Shown here piece by piece: positions 5,678 through 13,180 of a stretch of DNA of 13,314 nt. How positions within the stretch are numbered: position 1 is the stretch's first letter; each line of letters starts with the position of its first letter. Below the pieces are notes generated by a model. That model was given only the letters and a program-made list of their open reading frames with translations. It searched no databases and was not told the origin of the DNA. Location of the stretch: NCBI GenBank assembly GCA_900548765.1, contig URLU01000044.1, positions 1-13,314 of the forward strand. Direction: 5' to 3'. This DNA comes from an uncultured Lachnobacterium sp. Its GTDB lineage: Bacteria > Bacillota > Clostridia > Lachnospirales > Lachnospiraceae. The position numbers and the translations under genes are program-made.

Positions 5678-8319
5678 GAGTAAAGAACAGAAAATGCATC
5701 CGCAGACTTAGCTTCAAGTCTCTGTGGGCATCCAGAAAAAGAAATATTATTGCGATTTGTGCTATAGCACTCACAACTTTGATGTTCACATCATTATTTA
5801 CCATTATGCTGTCTGTAAACGCAAGCTATGAAACCTACAATTTCAGACAGGCAGGAGGCTATAGCGATGGCAGCTTTAAGGATTTATCCAGAGAACAGGC
5901 TGACAAAATAGCTGCGCATAAGGGAATCAAGGCATGGGGAGAGCGTATCGTGTGTGGCTTCAGCTCCTCTGACGTATTCAGCAAGGTAGCGGCAGAAGTA
6001 AGCTACATGGATAAAAACTGCAGCAAGTGGAGCTACGCCACCCCAACCACGGGAAAGGAGCCGCAAAAAGAAAACGAAATAGCCATGGACACCACAGCTT
6101 TAAGGCTTCTTGGCGTAGAGCCTGAGCTGGGAGCAAATGTGACTATTACTTATCAGGGTGGTAATGGGGTAAGCACTGGTTTTACCCAGACCGACAGCTT
6201 TATCCTCGTAGGCTATTGGGAGTATGATGATTTGATGCCAGTACACTATATCAACGTTTCAAAAGCCTATGTAGAGAAAATTAACGAAAAGTGCATAGCA
6301 GCCGGCGATGAAGCCCTTAACATAGACTTAAATGTCATGCTTCCTTCCAAGCTCAATATCAGGGAGCAGATGGAGAACATAGATACAGACTTAGGCTATG
6401 ACTGGAATACAAGAGATCAGGAGAACAGTGCCAGAATCGGTGTGAACTGGGGACTTACAGCCTCATCTATAAGCTCTGGCATAGATTTCTCCCTGGTAGC
6501 TGCACTCATTGCCTTTTTCCTGCTTATTATATTTACAGGCTATCTGATTATATACAATATATTCCAGATTTCAGTGACCGGGGATATCAGGTTTTATGGT
6601 CTGCTAAAGACCGTCGGCACCACACCAAGACAATTAAGGCGCATAATCACACAGGAAGCTCTGTTTTTGTGTATTATCGGTATTCCTATAGGATTACTTC
6701 TGGGCTATGGCATTGGTGCAGTTTTAACTCCTATTGTATTAGAGACCACAAGCATTATAGGCACAAAGGCTGATATCAGCAGCTCTCCACTTATTTTTAT
6801 CGGTTCTGCTGTATTTGCCATTATCACTGTCTTTTTGTCCTGCAGGAAGCCCGGCAAAATGGCTGCAAAGGTGTCTCCTGTTGAGGCAGCAAAATACGCA
6901 GAGGGCATGACCTGTAAAAAGAGAACACGACACAGCCGGGGGGCTAAGGTATATCAGATGGCTTTTGCCAATCTTGGACGAAATAAAAAGAAAACTGCCC
7001 TTGTGGTAGTCTCACTGACACTTTCCGTAACTCTTTTAAATGTGCTTTTTTCACTGGTCAACGGCTTTGACATGGATAAATATCTGGACAGTTTAACCTG
7101 TGCAGACTTTATAGTAAGCAGTACAGATTATTTCCGCTATAATCCGGCAGATGAATATATAGGACAGGATATCATTGATGAGATAAAGGAAAACACAGAT
7201 GAGACTATCTCTGGAAGCGGCTATGACCTGGCAGACATATGGCCTATGATGTGGATTAATACAGACCAGTACAGCAAACTGGCTGGAAACTATCTAGGTG
7301 GCGAAGAGCTGCAGGAGGAAATCTCCCAGTACGAACAGAGAGATGACAGCATACTTGTCGGTACCAGCATAGAGGGCTTTGATGACGCTCTTTTTGACAA
7401 GCTTACAGTAGTGGACGGCTCCTTAGAGCCGCTATTTGACCCGGATAGCCACGCAATCGCTGTAGCTGTATCCACGGATGATTACGGCAATATAGTAAAT
7501 CCGGACAGCTATCCTGAGCTGGGAGACACTTATACCGTAAGCTACCAGATTGGATATGACATAGACAGCCGGACCGGCGAGCGGGCAGACCAACAAACCA
7601 CGCCTGAGGAATATCTGGAGTATCATGAGGAAGAGGCAAAGGAAGTGGAGTACAGTGTATGCGCTCTTGTGACTGTCCCTTATTCCATCAGCTTCCGCTA
7701 TACAAGTCTGGGTTATGACATGATTTTGCCCGTAGAGAGACTTAAGGAGGACAGCGGTACAGATGTCATTCCAAAATTTTATATGTTTGACACACCAGAT
7801 TCCCAGACAGAGGCAAGCGCTGAGCAGTATCTGCAAAAGCTCACAGCAGGAGATACATCTACTCTCATGTATGAAAGCAAGGCATCTATCAGACGTGAAT
7901 TTACCCAGTTTAAAAATATGTTTTTAATCTGTGGTAGTGCCCTCTGTGCCATAATCGGACTTGTGGGCATACTTAACTTTTTCAATGCAATTATGACAGG
8001 AATTTTATCCAGAAAGAGGGAATTTGCCGTATTACAGTCTGTGGGCATGACCAGGAGGCAGCTAAAGCATATGCTTATTTATGAGGGCTTATTCTATGCG
8101 GTGGGCTCCATCATAGCGTCCCTTATACTTTCTGTGGTGCTCAGCCCTATGCTTGGCAATATGATGAGCGATATGTTCTGGTTTGTCAGCTATCATTTTA
8201 CAATCATGCCTGTAATCGTGATTATACCGGTATTTCTCCTGCTGGGATGGCTGATTCCTGCTGTACTTTACCGTGCAGACAAGGGGCAGAGCATTGTTGG
8301 GAATTTAAGAGAGCTGTGA
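5674..8319 (+). CDS. Large FtsX-type ABC transporter permease, 881 residues
   Basis: Membrane subunit of the ABC system. Eight hydrophobic segments are seen: about 24-46, 273-297, 328-350, 370-391, 439-465, 750-778, 800-827 and 841-866. They form two FtsX units (1-4 and 5-8), each with a large domain, presumably extracellular, between its first and second helices (about 47-270 and 466-748, the second very acidic). The conserved FtsX motifs are duplicated: GLLKTVGTTPRQLRRIITQE after helix 2 and FAVLQSVGMTRRQLKHMLIYE after helix 6. BceB permeases have ten helices and a single large loop, so this is a different subclass of the SalY/FtsX superfamily. Such mechanotransmission permeases often remove antimicrobial peptides from the membrane or release lipids or lipoproteins. 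Substrate unknown. No terminator is visible before the next promoter. Confidence 0.92.
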   Translation: MRVKNRKCIRRLSFKSLWASRKRNIIAICAIALTTLMFTSLFTIMLSVNASYETYNFRQAGGYSDGSFKDLSREQADKIAAHKGIKAWGERIVCGFSSSDVFSKVAAEVSYMDKNCSKWSYATPTTGKEPQKENEIAMDTTALRLLGVEPELGANVTITYQGGNGVSTGFTQTDSFILVGYWEYDDLMPVHYINVSKAYVEKINEKCIAAGDEALNIDLNVMLPSKLNIREQMENIDTDLGYDWNTRDQENSARIGVNWGLTASSISSGIDFSLVAALIAFFLLIIFTGYLIIYNIFQISVTGDIRFYGLLKTVGTTPRQLRRIITQEALFLCIIGIPIGLLLGYGIGAVLTPIVLETTSIIGTKADISSSPLIFIGSAVFAIITVFLSCRKPGKMAAKVSPVEAAKYAEGMTCKKRTRHSRGAKVYQMAFANLGRNKKKTALVVVSLTLSVTLLNVLFSLVNGFDMDKYLDSLTCADFIVSSTDYFRYNPADEYIGQDIIDEIKENTDETISGSGYDLADIWPMMWINTDQYSKLAGNYLGGEELQEEISQYEQRDDSILVGTSIEGFDDALFDKLTVVDGSLEPLFDPDSHAIAVAVSTDDYGNIVNPDSYPELGDTYTVSYQIGYDIDSRTGERADQQTTPEEYLEYHEEEAKEVEYSVCALVTVPYSISFRYTSLGYDMILPVERLKEDSGTDVIPKFYMFDTPDSQTEASAEQYLQKLTAGDTSTLMYESKASIRREFTQFKNMFLICGSALCAIIGLVGILNFFNAIMTGILSRKREFAVLQSVGMTRRQLKHMLIYEGLFYAVGSIIASLILSVVLSPMLGNMMSDMFWFVSYHFTIMPVIVIIPVFLLLGWLIPAVLYRADKGQSIVGNLREL

Positions 8320-8322
8320 TTC

Positions 8323-8352
8323 TTCATTACAAAAAAATGACCATTCGTTACA
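8323..8352 (+). promoter_or_regulatory. LytTR-type direct-repeat binding site A
   Basis: TTCATTACA (8323-8331) and TTCGTTACA (8344-8352) are direct repeats matching at 8 of 9 positions, with a 12-bp spacer (21-bp period, two helical turns). This is the geometry of sites bound by LytTR response regulators such as AgrA and ComE. It lies just after the permease stop and upstream of the gene for a LytTR regulator, suggesting autoregulation. A near copy occurs at 10635-10664. Confidence 0.7.
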
Positions 8353-8358
8353 TGTTCT

Positions 8359-8388
8359 TAAGCTTAATGGCAAAAATGGCGATATAGA
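8359..8388 (+). promoter_or_regulatory. Conserved promoter core A, sigma-28-like or activator-dependent
   Basis: The block at 8372-8388 (reading ...TGGCGATATAGA) differs by a single base from one at 10684-10700, at the same distance from the upstream direct repeats. GCGATAT (8379-8385) is one mismatch from the SigD/sigma-28 -10 (CCGATAT), with TAAG 16 bp upstream in place of TAAA. Alternatively TATAGA (8383-8388) is a sigma-A -10 lacking a -35, fitting an activated promoter. Which one is used cannot be decided. The leader to 8465 would be about 70 bases. Confidence 0.5.
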
Positions 8389-8464
8389 TATATAGATGGC
8401 ACTGTATTTCAAAATTGAAGATGAAGTACAATGCCTCTATTTATGATAGAAGGGAAAATGTACA

Positions 8465-9184
8465 ATGCTAAAAGCAGCTATATGTGACGATGAACAGCCA
8501 ATAAGAGAATACTTGAAAGAACTAATCGAAAAGCGCACAAAAGCAGAGGTTAGTACATTTGCCAGCGGAGAAGAATTTTTAAGAAGTGAAAGTCATACAG
8601 CCTATGACATAATTTTACTGGATATTTCTTTGGACAAGGCTGATGATGCTAATGGTTTAAACGGCATGGATGTGGCAAGACGCATCCGTGAGACATCAGA
8701 TACAATCATAATCTTTGTAACCGCCTTAAAGGAATATGTGTTTGAGGGCTACGACGTGGGCGCCTTCAATTATCTCCTAAAGCCAATAGATGAGCAGAAA
8801 TTCATCGAGGTAATGGATAAGGCTATAGAGCAGATTACCAAGAAAAGGCCAGCCGAGCCTCTGCTTATAAAGACTGATGGCAGCTATATAAAAATCCCTG
8901 TGGAAAACATCATTTACGCGGAAAACGAAGCCCGCAAGGTCGTTCTCCACACTAAGAACATGAAGGAAGAGACCTACAGCTTCTATGAAAAAATGGAAGT
9001 GCTGGAGCACAAATTAGGAAATGGTTTCTTCCGCTCCCACAGGGGATTCCTTGTAAACCTACAGGAGATAGAGGAATACGATAATGCAAATATCAGATTA
9101 AAAAATGGCGAAACTATCTTCCTGTCCAAGCAGAAATACAACAGCTTTGTGACTGCATACATGGATTATCTGAGGAGGCAGTAG
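8465..9184 (+). CDS. LytTR-family response regulator (AgrA/ComE type)
   Basis: Cytosolic transcription factor phosphorylated by the GHKL kinase encoded next. It has 239 residues. The receiver is at 1-120: acidic D8-D9-E10 in AAICDDEQ, phospho-acceptor D53 in IILLDISL, T in FVTALKEY and K in LLKPIDE. The LytTR DNA-binding domain is at about 133-237, with IPVENIIYAENE, the FYEKMEVLEHKL helix, and the FFRSHRGFLVNLQEI and LSKQKYNSF blocks typical of the family. The ATG at 8465 follows AGGG at 8451-8454; an ATG at 8458 is out of frame. Direct repeats of LytTR geometry lie before this gene and again after the kinase gene, giving predicted targets within the locus. No AgrB/AgrD peptide genes are adjacent. 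Confidence 0.94.
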   Translation: MLKAAICDDEQPIREYLKELIEKRTKAEVSTFASGEEFLRSESHTAYDIILLDISLDKADDANGLNGMDVARRIRETSDTIIIFVTALKEYVFEGYDVGAFNYLLKPIDEQKFIEVMDKAIEQITKKRPAEPLLIKTDGSYIKIPVENIIYAENEARKVVLHTKNMKEETYSFYEKMEVLEHKLGNGFFRSHRGFLVNLQEIEEYDNANIRLKNGETIFLSKQKYNSFVTAYMDYLRRQ

Positions 9185-9189
9185 GTTCT

Positions 9190-10638
9190 ATGACAGAGAT
9201 TATATATTTTTTTCTGGATATATCTATTTATCTGGCTCAGGGGCTTCTGCTCCTTATGCTGCTAAAACCTGCCACAAGACCTAGGTCTGCAATTCTTCTG
9301 ACGCAATACACAGTAATTCAGATGTTTTTACATTATTCTAATTTCATAAAAAGGCTCCTGTATGGCGACAGCATGGTGATAAACAGCAGCCGGCAGAGCA
9401 TGATTCCGGTGCTTATCAGCCTGTTAATCACTCTACTGGTTGGCTTTATGCTTATAAAAGAGGATAAGCTTAAGATAAGCTACTATATTGTCACATTTTA
9501 TTCGATAATTGAGCTTATAAAATTTGCAATCCATCCATTTATATTGTGGCTTTTTAGCTGGCTTATTGACCTGAATCAGTATCTGCTTCTGGATAAGCAG
9601 CTATACGGAACCGACACTTTCTTTAGGATTTCAGGCATAATAGAGGTCTGCTGGAATATACTTTTTGTTTTAATCCTTTTGCTTTTTGCCTATCAGGCGA
9701 TAAAGTTCATAAAAAAATATCTGGACATCAGAGAGCACTATGAGCAGTCACAGTTGATTTTTCTGCTATTTCCAAGCCTGATTGGACTGCTCCTATGTAT
9801 GATAATCAGAAGTCTCATGATGTCAGTGGATGGACATGACATCAAATCCCTGTTTGATATCCGGCCTGAGATGAATTTTCTGATTCCCTGCGCTTCACTC
9901 CTGTGCATTATCATGATTGTTATTGCAGCCAGAATGCTTAGAAAACTCATTGATGAGAGCAACAAGCAGATTGAGCTTAAGGTATATCAGGACAGGCTTA
10001 AGGAAATGGAGCATCATATAGGGGAAATAGAAAACCTCTATGCCGGAATCTGGGGCATGAAGCACGACATGAAAAACTATATAGCAGATATTGACGCGCT
10101 GATGAAGACTGGGACTCAAAACCAGTCGTGGCAGGAGGCCTTGAGGCAGTATCTGGATTCTTTACAGACTGCGGTAGAGCAGCTTGACATGAAGCACAAT
10201 ACAGGCAATCCTGTGACAGATGTCATACTACAGAGGTATATGAGGCTGTGTCAGGAAAACGCCATTGATTTTAAGGCGGACTTTATTTTTCCTGCCGATA
10301 TGAATATTGATGCCTTTGATATAAGCATTATCATAAACAATGCCTTGGACAACGCCCTTGAAGCCTGTAAAAGACAAGAAAATGGCAGCAAGTATATAAA
10401 GCTTACTGCTTACCGCAAGGAAAATATGTTTTTTATCATTGTAAAAAACAGCTTTGACGGAAGGCTGTCCCAGGATGAGACAAGCGGCAGACTCTGCACC
10501 AGCAAGCAGGATTCCAAGAATCATGGTTTAGGACTTAGAAATATAGAAGTCTGCGCAGAAAAATACTACGGCAGAACAGAAAGTCTGGTGGAGGATAAGG
10601 AATTTGAACTGGCGGTTATGCTTCAAAAACGCCATTGA
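9190..10638 (+). CDS. GHKL-type sensor histidine kinase (AgrC-like)
   Basis: Membrane kinase partner of the LytTR regulator; the genes are five bases apart and the ribosome site GAGGAGG (9172-9178) lies inside the regulator's end. It has 482 residues. Roughly seven hydrophobic segments lie at about 4-24, 34-55, 72-88, 96-125, 148-170, 188-207 and 230-247. A helical linker follows, then the phospho-His H292 in GMKHDMKNYIADID. The GHKL ATPase domain (about 375-480) has the N box IIINNALDNALEAC and the G box NHGLGLRNIEVCAEKYYG. AgrC-family members usually sense secreted peptides through the multi-pass region, but no peptide gene is visible here, so the ligand is unknown. The stop codon lies within LytTR-type site B. 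Confidence 0.93.
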   Translation: MTEIIYFFLDISIYLAQGLLLLMLLKPATRPRSAILLTQYTVIQMFLHYSNFIKRLLYGDSMVINSSRQSMIPVLISLLITLLVGFMLIKEDKLKISYYIVTFYSIIELIKFAIHPFILWLFSWLIDLNQYLLLDKQLYGTDTFFRISGIIEVCWNILFVLILLLFAYQAIKFIKKYLDIREHYEQSQLIFLLFPSLIGLLLCMIIRSLMMSVDGHDIKSLFDIRPEMNFLIPCASLLCIIMIVIAARMLRKLIDESNKQIELKVYQDRLKEMEHHIGEIENLYAGIWGMKHDMKNYIADIDALMKTGTQNQSWQEALRQYLDSLQTAVEQLDMKHNTGNPVTDVILQRYMRLCQENAIDFKADFIFPADMNIDAFDISIIINNALDNALEACKRQENGSKYIKLTAYRKENMFFIIVKNSFDGRLSQDETSGRLCTSKQDSKNHGLGLRNIEVCAEKYYGRTESLVEDKEFELAVMLQKRH

Positions 10639-10664
10639 TTACAAAAAAATGGTCATTCGTTACA
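10635..10664 (+). promoter_or_regulatory. LytTR-type direct-repeat binding site B
   Basis: TTGATTACA (10635-10643) and TTCGTTACA (10656-10664) repeat with a 12-bp spacer, the same layout as site A. The 28-base stretch 10638-10665 is identical to 8326-8353 at 26 positions, although the flanking genes differ. It overlaps the stop codon of the kinase gene and lies upstream of the first uncharacterised gene, making that operon the predicted main target of the LytTR regulator. Confidence 0.72.
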
Positions 10665-10670
10665 TTTTGC

Positions 10671-10700
10671 TGAATTGAGTTGTAAAAAAGGCGATATAGA
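10671..10700 (+). promoter_or_regulatory. Conserved promoter core B upstream of the uncharacterised operon
   Basis: GCGATAT (10691-10697) sits 16 bp after TGAA (10671-10674), the same layout as core A, and resembles a sigma-28 promoter with one mismatch in each element. The AAAAAAGGCGATATAGA block (10684-10700) is exactly 18 bases after the 28-base repeat, as in A. If this is the -10, transcripts would start near 10703-10707, leaving a very short leader that barely includes the ribosome site AGGAGG (10705-10710). The exact -10 is therefore uncertain. Confidence 0.5.
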
Positions 10701-10717
10701 AAGCAGGAGGTAACGAT

Positions 10718-11401
10718 ATGAGAATAACAAACAATATGATAATTAACAGGTCATCCAAAAAAGGTATTCATAATACTTATCAAAGAACAGCCCTGCTCAG
10801 CCTGTTGCAGAAAAATTCATCATCAACAGATATATTCGGGCGTATAGGACAGACATCCAGCAAGAATAATGCGTCAGCTCTTTTGATGAAGAACACTTAT
10901 ACCAAGCTGGAAGACAGTTCGGAAAAGCTGAGTAAATACGCTTCTTCTCTCCTTGAGACAGAGAAGGATTCTATATACGACAAGGCAGAGGAAAGCGGCA
11001 GTACAAGCGGTATCGTATCTAATGTCTCTAAGCTGGTGGAAGAATACAATTCAACCATAAATCAGCTAAATAAAGCCGGTGGAAGCATGAATGAGTTCTA
11101 CAGACAGCAGCTTAAGGCAATTCCTTCAAGCTGTAAGGACGCCCTTAAGGCTATAGGAATCACCCAGCAAAAGGACGGCAGCTTAAGCATTGATGAAAAG
11201 ACTCTCAAAAGTGCAGATACAGCCACTTTAAAAAAGGCTCTGGGAAATGATACCGGATTTGCATCAAAGATTGACTTTATCAGTGGGCGTGTTAATAAAA
11301 ATGCTGCTGCAAATGCGGCAAGTGCCTCAAGTCAGTATAATTCAAGAGGCTCTTCTTATTCCGGTTACTATGGTTCAAGCAAATATAATTTTTGGAGTTG
11401 A
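10718..11401 (+). CDS. Uncharacterised protein with FlgL-like start and FliD-like C-terminal half
   Basis: 227 residues, function unknown. The first residues, MRITNNMIINRSS, closely resemble the N-terminus of the flagellar hook-filament junction protein FlgL, the region used for flagellar type III export. No Sec signal peptide or membrane helix is present. Residues about 100-195 resemble the end of the filament cap FliD: LVEEYNSTINQL, then a KAIGITQQKDGSLSIDEKTL block (FliD proteins have a similar IGI...DGTLSLD block) and a segment like the final FliD helix (GFASKIDFISGRV). The D2/D3 domains of true FliD are missing. The tail is low complexity, rich in Ser, Tyr and Gly, and ends NFWS. AGGAGG lies seven bases before the start. 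It is first in the operon behind LytTR-type site B. A small secreted or capping flagellar-like protein is inferred, not shown. Confidence 0.8.
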   Translation: MRITNNMIINRSSKKGIHNTYQRTALLSLLQKNSSSTDIFGRIGQTSSKNNASALLMKNTYTKLEDSSEKLSKYASSLLETEKDSIYDKAEESGSTSGIVSNVSKLVEEYNSTINQLNKAGGSMNEFYRQQLKAIPSSCKDALKAIGITQQKDGSLSIDEKTLKSADTATLKKALGNDTGFASKIDFISGRVNKNAAANAASASSQYNSRGSSYSGYYGSSKYNFWS

Positions 11402-11407
11402 TAAAAT

Positions 11408-12460
11408 ATGGCAGTAAAAGTAGGAAACAGCTGGGTATCAGAAACAGCCCTGACATATGCCAAGTCAAAGGCAGACAGCGGCGCATCCGTTACATTAAAG
11501 GGACTTTCTGAGCGTTATCCAAATATTAATTTTTCAACAAACACACAGCCTTTTTCACAGAAGGGCACAAACAATATCCAGATTGCTCCAAGCATTCTTG
11601 CGCAGATGCAGAACAATCCGGAAAAGCGTCTGGAATACCAAGCCTTAATATATGACTGTGCCCAGTTGTCATACAGTGGTCAGATAAACTCAAATGGTCA
11701 CATAAAGGCTGCCGGAACCATAATCAATGCAGACGGCAGCGTGAGTGGCTGGTCTATTTCACAGGATGACGCTGGAAATGAAGTAAAGCACAAGACAAAG
11801 CTTGATAAGACCAAGAAGGACACCTGGGCTGACAAACTTAAGGAAAAACAGACAGAGAAGAGGGCACAGGAAAAGAGGGCTGATAATCTCTCAATCTCCA
11901 GTGCCGGGCAGGAGAGTTATAAGCAGCTATCTTCAGTTAGTTACCAGAACTATGTAGACCACTTTGAGAGCACCCTGTCAGAGCTTGAGGCTTCAAATGG
12001 TGATGCAGCCATTCAAAACCATTTTGATTATCATGCAGACCAGATGTCAGCAGCCTATGAGCAGATGAAAAACGATATAGAGGCAAAGTATGCAAGTGAT
12101 GATTACAAGCCTGAATACTATATCGCAGAATCAGGAAGAATCGAGGAGCTGACCAAGGATAAAGAGCTTGACATGTTAAAGCACGCCTATGAGAGCCATA
12201 GCACACTTATGGCTACAAACACTGAAATCTGGGCAGAACTAAAGAATTTTACCCCAAATACAGTGTACAGTCATAGCAGCTCAGCCTCAAACGATGCACA
12301 GACACCAAGCAAGAGTGAAGCAGAGACCGGTGCCACACAAAAGGGACATATAAAGGATATCGCCTACAAGGCCTTTATGTCAGCCATAAGCCCTGACTTT
12401 AGCATATCAGCATCTGACAGGAGCTTATTAAACAGTATCTGGAATTACTACGCAAAATAA
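11408..12460 (+). CDS. Uncharacterised protein, DUF6033-like from memory
   Basis: 350 residues, six bases after the previous gene, ribosome site GGAG at 11394-11397. Function unknown. The N-terminal part (about 25-85) has the pattern LSERYPNINFSTN ... NNIQIAPSILAQMQNNPEK ... EYQALI, followed by a segment ending SVSGWSIS. I associate this pattern with a family labelled DUF6033 in gut Firmicutes, recalled rather than searched. Residues about 127-160 are a highly charged Lys/Glu helix. Residues 216-278 align without gaps to the next protein (18 of 63 identical). The end is Ser/Thr-rich, then an Ala-rich helix closing with LLNSIWNYYAK. No signal peptide, membrane helix or catalytic motif is seen. 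One Cys. The composition, rich in Ser, Asn, Gln, Lys and Ala, suits an exported flagellar-type substrate or a surface/effector protein, but this is inference. Confidence 0.82.
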   Translation: MAVKVGNSWVSETALTYAKSKADSGASVTLKGLSERYPNINFSTNTQPFSQKGTNNIQIAPSILAQMQNNPEKRLEYQALIYDCAQLSYSGQINSNGHIKAAGTIINADGSVSGWSISQDDAGNEVKHKTKLDKTKKDTWADKLKEKQTEKRAQEKRADNLSISSAGQESYKQLSSVSYQNYVDHFESTLSELEASNGDAAIQNHFDYHADQMSAAYEQMKNDIEAKYASDDYKPEYYIAESGRIEELTKDKELDMLKHAYESHSTLMATNTEIWAELKNFTPNTVYSHSSSASNDAQTPSKSEAETGATQKGHIKDIAYKAFMSAISPDFSISASDRSLLNSIWNYYAK

Positions 12461-12465
12461 CTGTT

Positions 12466-12489
12466 TAAATCAGCGGTTTATGCCGATAT
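12466..12489 (+). promoter_or_regulatory. Sigma-28 (SigD/FliA)-like promoter before the third uncharacterised gene
   Basis: GCCGATAT (12482-12489) matches the B. subtilis SigD -10 perfectly. TAAA at 12466-12469 could be the -35, but the gap to CCGATAT is 13 bases against the usual 14-16; TTTA at 12464-12467 gives a correct 15. Initiation near 12497 would place AAGGAG (12511-12516) properly in the leader. Supports flagellar-type regulation of this gene. Confidence 0.55.
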
Positions 12490-12526
12490 CTATAACAGAA
12501 GACTAAGGCAAAGGAGAATAAGAATA

Positions 12527-13116
12527 ATGAGAAGGTATCTTATTCCAGTGTAAATCCAAGAGACGAGCTGTCCAAGAAGCTTAATACCGTAAACAATATC
12601 GATACTGCCAGCATATTTAACTGTGAACTGGGCGAAGTGGCAGAACAGATTAAAAATGACTACAGTTTAAAGGATATTTCGGGCTCTCAGGAGGAATTCC
12701 TCACAGTTATGGCAAAAGCCTATCAGGTGATATATGACCGTATCGAGGAGGATTTTGCGGACCCAGACAGAGAGCCAACCTGGATAAAGCAGGCAGACGG
12801 CACTCTGATTGAAGAGACCAAGCAGGACAGAATAGACGCCTTAAACAAGGCTTACAGCTCAAGAGCAGAATTTGCCGCCTCAGCCGCAAAATCTATGGCA
12901 GATATAGAAGAGACCTTTCATGGAGCCAATTATGGTCTTGGCTTCAAGGATGAGTTGGAGAAAAAAGTAATGGAATCATGGCAGAACGCCGTGAGTGACA
13001 AAAATCTTGAGAAACTGCGTCAGAAGGTTGCTTCCTTCAAGGATTATTCTCTGGATTTTGGAATTGGTGCAGACTGGAGTGCAGCTATTAATGCACTACT
13101 GTACAAAAATAGATAA
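12527..13116 (+). CDS. Uncharacterised protein related to the previous gene, with probable one-base frameshift after the start codon
   Basis: The main frame is open from 12496 to the stop at 13114-13116 but has no ATG, GTG or TTG until a GTG at 12637, in the middle of coding-like sequence (YSSVNPRDELSKKLNTVNN lies before it). An ATG at 12527, ten bases after AAGGAG (12511-12516), is in another frame and stops after eight codons. Restoring one G (ATGGAGAAGG for ATGAGAAGG) would give MEKVSYSSVNPRDEL and an intact protein of about 196 residues. Either the gene is broken or switching by slippage, or the base is a sequence error; initiation at GTG 12637 would give 159 residues. Its 12718-12906 region is homologous to residues 216-278 of the preceding protein. 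It is alpha-helical and hydrophilic, with no signal peptide or membrane helix. Function unknown. It is preceded by a sigma-28-like promoter. Confidence 0.7.
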
Positions 13117-13129
13117 CATATTGTGTTTA

Positions 13130-13147
13130 TGGTAAACGGATTTACCA
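13130..13147 (+). repeat. Short inverted repeat between the third and fourth uncharacterised genes
   Basis: TGGTAAA, CGGA, TTTACCA is a perfect 7-bp stem with a four-base loop, followed by GTATTTTGTATT. It may be a weak terminator, an RNA-processing hairpin or an operator before the next gene. The T-rich tail is interrupted, so strong termination is doubtful. Confidence 0.45.
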
Positions 13148-13180
13148 GTATTTTGTATTATGATATAAGGAGGTATCAGC

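Noticed and set aside
7432..7836. 134-codon open frame on the - strand inside the permease gene
   Set aside because: Shadow of a strongly supported + strand gene; no ribosome site or recognisable family. The same applies to the - strand frame at 849-1259 inside the glucosidase.
8426..8468. GTACAATGC repeated twice before and at the LytTR regulator start
   Set aside because: A 9-base repeat 34 bp apart overlapping a start codon; no known motif and plausible by chance in AT-rich leader sequence.
13141..13166. TTTA-N15-ATGATAT as a sigma-28-like promoter before the fourth uncharacterised gene
   Set aside because: The -10 lacks the CC of CCGATAT, the -35 is poor, and the resulting start would fall within or after the ribosome site.
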